NCBI GenBank assembly: GCA_020152595.1
Contig: JAIGNY010000456.1
Coordinates: forward strand, 904,501 to 968,500
Direction of reading: 5' to 3'
DNA length: 64,000 bases
Source: Chiridota heheva
Taxonomy: Eukaryota; Echinodermata; Holothuroidea; Apodida; Chiridotidae
A program made the position numbers and the translations under genes. Within the stretch, counting starts at the first letter, position 1, and every line of letters starts with the position of its first letter. A model generated the notes under the pieces. That model saw only the letters and a list, made by a program, of their open reading frames with translations. It made no database searches and had not been told where the DNA came from. Below, in pieces: positions 62,562 to 64,000 of this stretch.

Positions 62562-64000
62562 CTGTAACATTCAATGAATGGTGCCATGTCTCACTCAATT
62601 ACTGACGTTGGCAAGGTCAAAGGTCAATTCCACCACAACTATGATTAGAAAATACATTTTGTAAACATAACAAAATTTCTAACATTTACACATTAATCTT
62701 CATAAATGTTAAATTAATTTAATTTAATCGACACTGAAAAAAGATTTCCTCAAATATCTAAAACCTATTAGGCCTACCCGCGCAAAAATCTTATAGCCCG
62801 ATGGCAGTGTTTTGAACTTTGACCGTACTTTGGAGAGCTCAACAGACCATTTTTATGGAAGGAAGGTAGTCCAAAATACTTTAATAAAAGTAACTAAATT
62901 CACCTTATAAACAGTTTTTGAAGACATGGATGGGCTTAAAAAATTGATTCTAATCATTGTGGGCAAACAAAAAAGGTAAAATGGTTTCGTTTTGATAAAG
63001 ATCTTAAAACTGAGATTTTCCTATACTTTTAACACCTCGCTTAAAACAGCACAGGAGGGTATAGGATTTTGTTGTACCCTCGGACAACCAGCCATCACCA
63101 ACGGCAGCCATACTAACACGACTGGCATCAGTCATAACATTTACCTCAAGTTTAGGCCTACTGCCAAACATTATCAATTTAAATTGTAGTGAAAATTATT
63201 ATGAGGTGTACTAAACACCAATTAAAGATCCACAATAAAGACGTTTCCTGTATATTTCAATGTTGTTCCCAATCATAGGTTTCATTTTGGTACAACTGCA
63301 CGGTAAATAGGCAAGGAGCGAGTCAAGAAGAGGGCAACATGGTGATAAAACATCGGGTATGCATGCATCTGAAAGTGATGAAGCACAAATGATGAGAAAT
63401 AACAGTTTTGATGTCGAAATAGCCATTTTAAAGCATGAAAAGAGTTCTAAGTATCACAACTGTTACTTTATTGCAAGGGTGAAAATAACGCCTAGAATAA
63501 ATATCAAAAAGGGCACTTCTTGACCCGTTGCTCTCATGAAATGGAGGGCCCAATTCTTGCCTCCATTGTTCCCGTGAGGAAAAGAGTAGGGGTTGTCCTT
63601 ACTGCCACGTGGTTCAGGTGCTCTTGGTTTCATTGCCCGTCTACGTCTCATAAGGAAGGCTTTGATCTGTTTATTTTTTTTTATATTCAAATTGTAGCCT
63701 TATACTTAAATAGATATAGACAGAAGAACTATTCTAAATTGTCCCAATTTACGTTTTGTCGGACAAATTTGTTTAACACCCCCTGTGCCCAAAGAAATTT
63801 AAGTTCCTTTTAACTCAATTCACCATACAGAACTACATTATTAAAGGCCGTAAATACTTGCCCCCAATAAAAAATTATAATAACGGAAATGGCCCATGTA
63901 TCGTCCTCGCTTCAAACGCCACTGAATTTGTAAACAGGTGAGGGGATTCATAACAGGATTTAGTCGATGGTCTCCCCTCCTTCCTCCCCCTCCTATTCTC
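62562..64000. other. Right flank, nothing recognised
   Basis: Two TAGGCCTA sites (62769, 63153). ORFs of 65-97 codons lack motifs and splice support. No gene that I can defend. Confidence 0.5.

Noticed and set aside
63211-63813. Short ORFs near the right edge (71, 75, 97 codons)
   Set aside because: Overlapping on both strands, without motifs or consistent splice sites.

Overview
The window is AT-rich, intron-rich animal DNA. It holds three protein-coding genes, all multi-exon with GT..AG introns, in a background of tandem repeats and transposon fragments. Short introns next to repeat-filled ones, LINE/SINE/MITE content, a strongly over-represented TAGGCCTA palindrome and clearly metazoan proteins suggest an invertebrate deuterostome. 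An echinoderm is my best guess, but this is inference; nothing in the window fixes the species. No bacterial-type features, rRNA genes, credible tRNA genes or CRISPR arrays are present.

Layout. (1) 69-8635, minus strand: the 5' four coding exons of PSMB6, the 20S proteasome beta-1 (caspase-like) subunit; the 3' end lies beyond the left edge. Its introns carry a 22-bp minisatellite, a LINE fragment and two complete-looking hAT-type non-autonomous elements with 8-bp target duplications. (2) 8636-8711: a 76-bp gap between two divergent start codons, a compact bidirectional promoter. (3) 8712-46513, plus strand: a 16-exon gene for a protein of about 1,077 residues with an N-terminal PR/SET domain, three AT-hooks, one C2HC finger, eleven C2H2-type fingers and a Gln-rich/acidic C-terminal tail. 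It is a PRDM-like chromatin or transcription regulator that I cannot assign to a named orthologue. Two single-base problems, both in homopolymers, disturb its reading frame in the PR-domain/AT-hook part. Its introns hold LINE 3' ends, several MITE families with TTAA junctions, tRNA-derived SINEs and a 5.8-kb array of a 68-bp unit. (4) 46514-56603: intergenic, with a 2.6-kb array of a 33-34-bp unit that is open in all three forward frames, a degenerate THAP-domain pseudogene between direct repeats, and smaller repeats. (5) 56604-60128, minus strand: complete UBE2J2, a tail-anchored ER ubiquitin-conjugating enzyme of the UBC6 type. (6) 60129-64000: upstream of UBE2J2, dominated by a 1.7-kb array of a 98-bp unit, then unrecognised DNA.

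Functionally, PSMB6 and UBE2J2 both belong to ubiquitin-proteasome protein disposal (UBE2J2 loads ubiquitin on ER substrates, PSMB6 is a catalytic subunit that degrades them). They are about 48 kb apart with a probable DNA-binding regulator between them. I do not claim they are co-regulated; the only shared control region visible is the PSMB6/PRDM-like promoter.

The most useful second looks are the PRDM-like gene (unusual architecture and two apparent indels), a TTAA-specific MITE whose empty site survives in a neighbouring duplicate, the hAT pair, the THAP relic, and the three large minisatellites beside or inside the genes.
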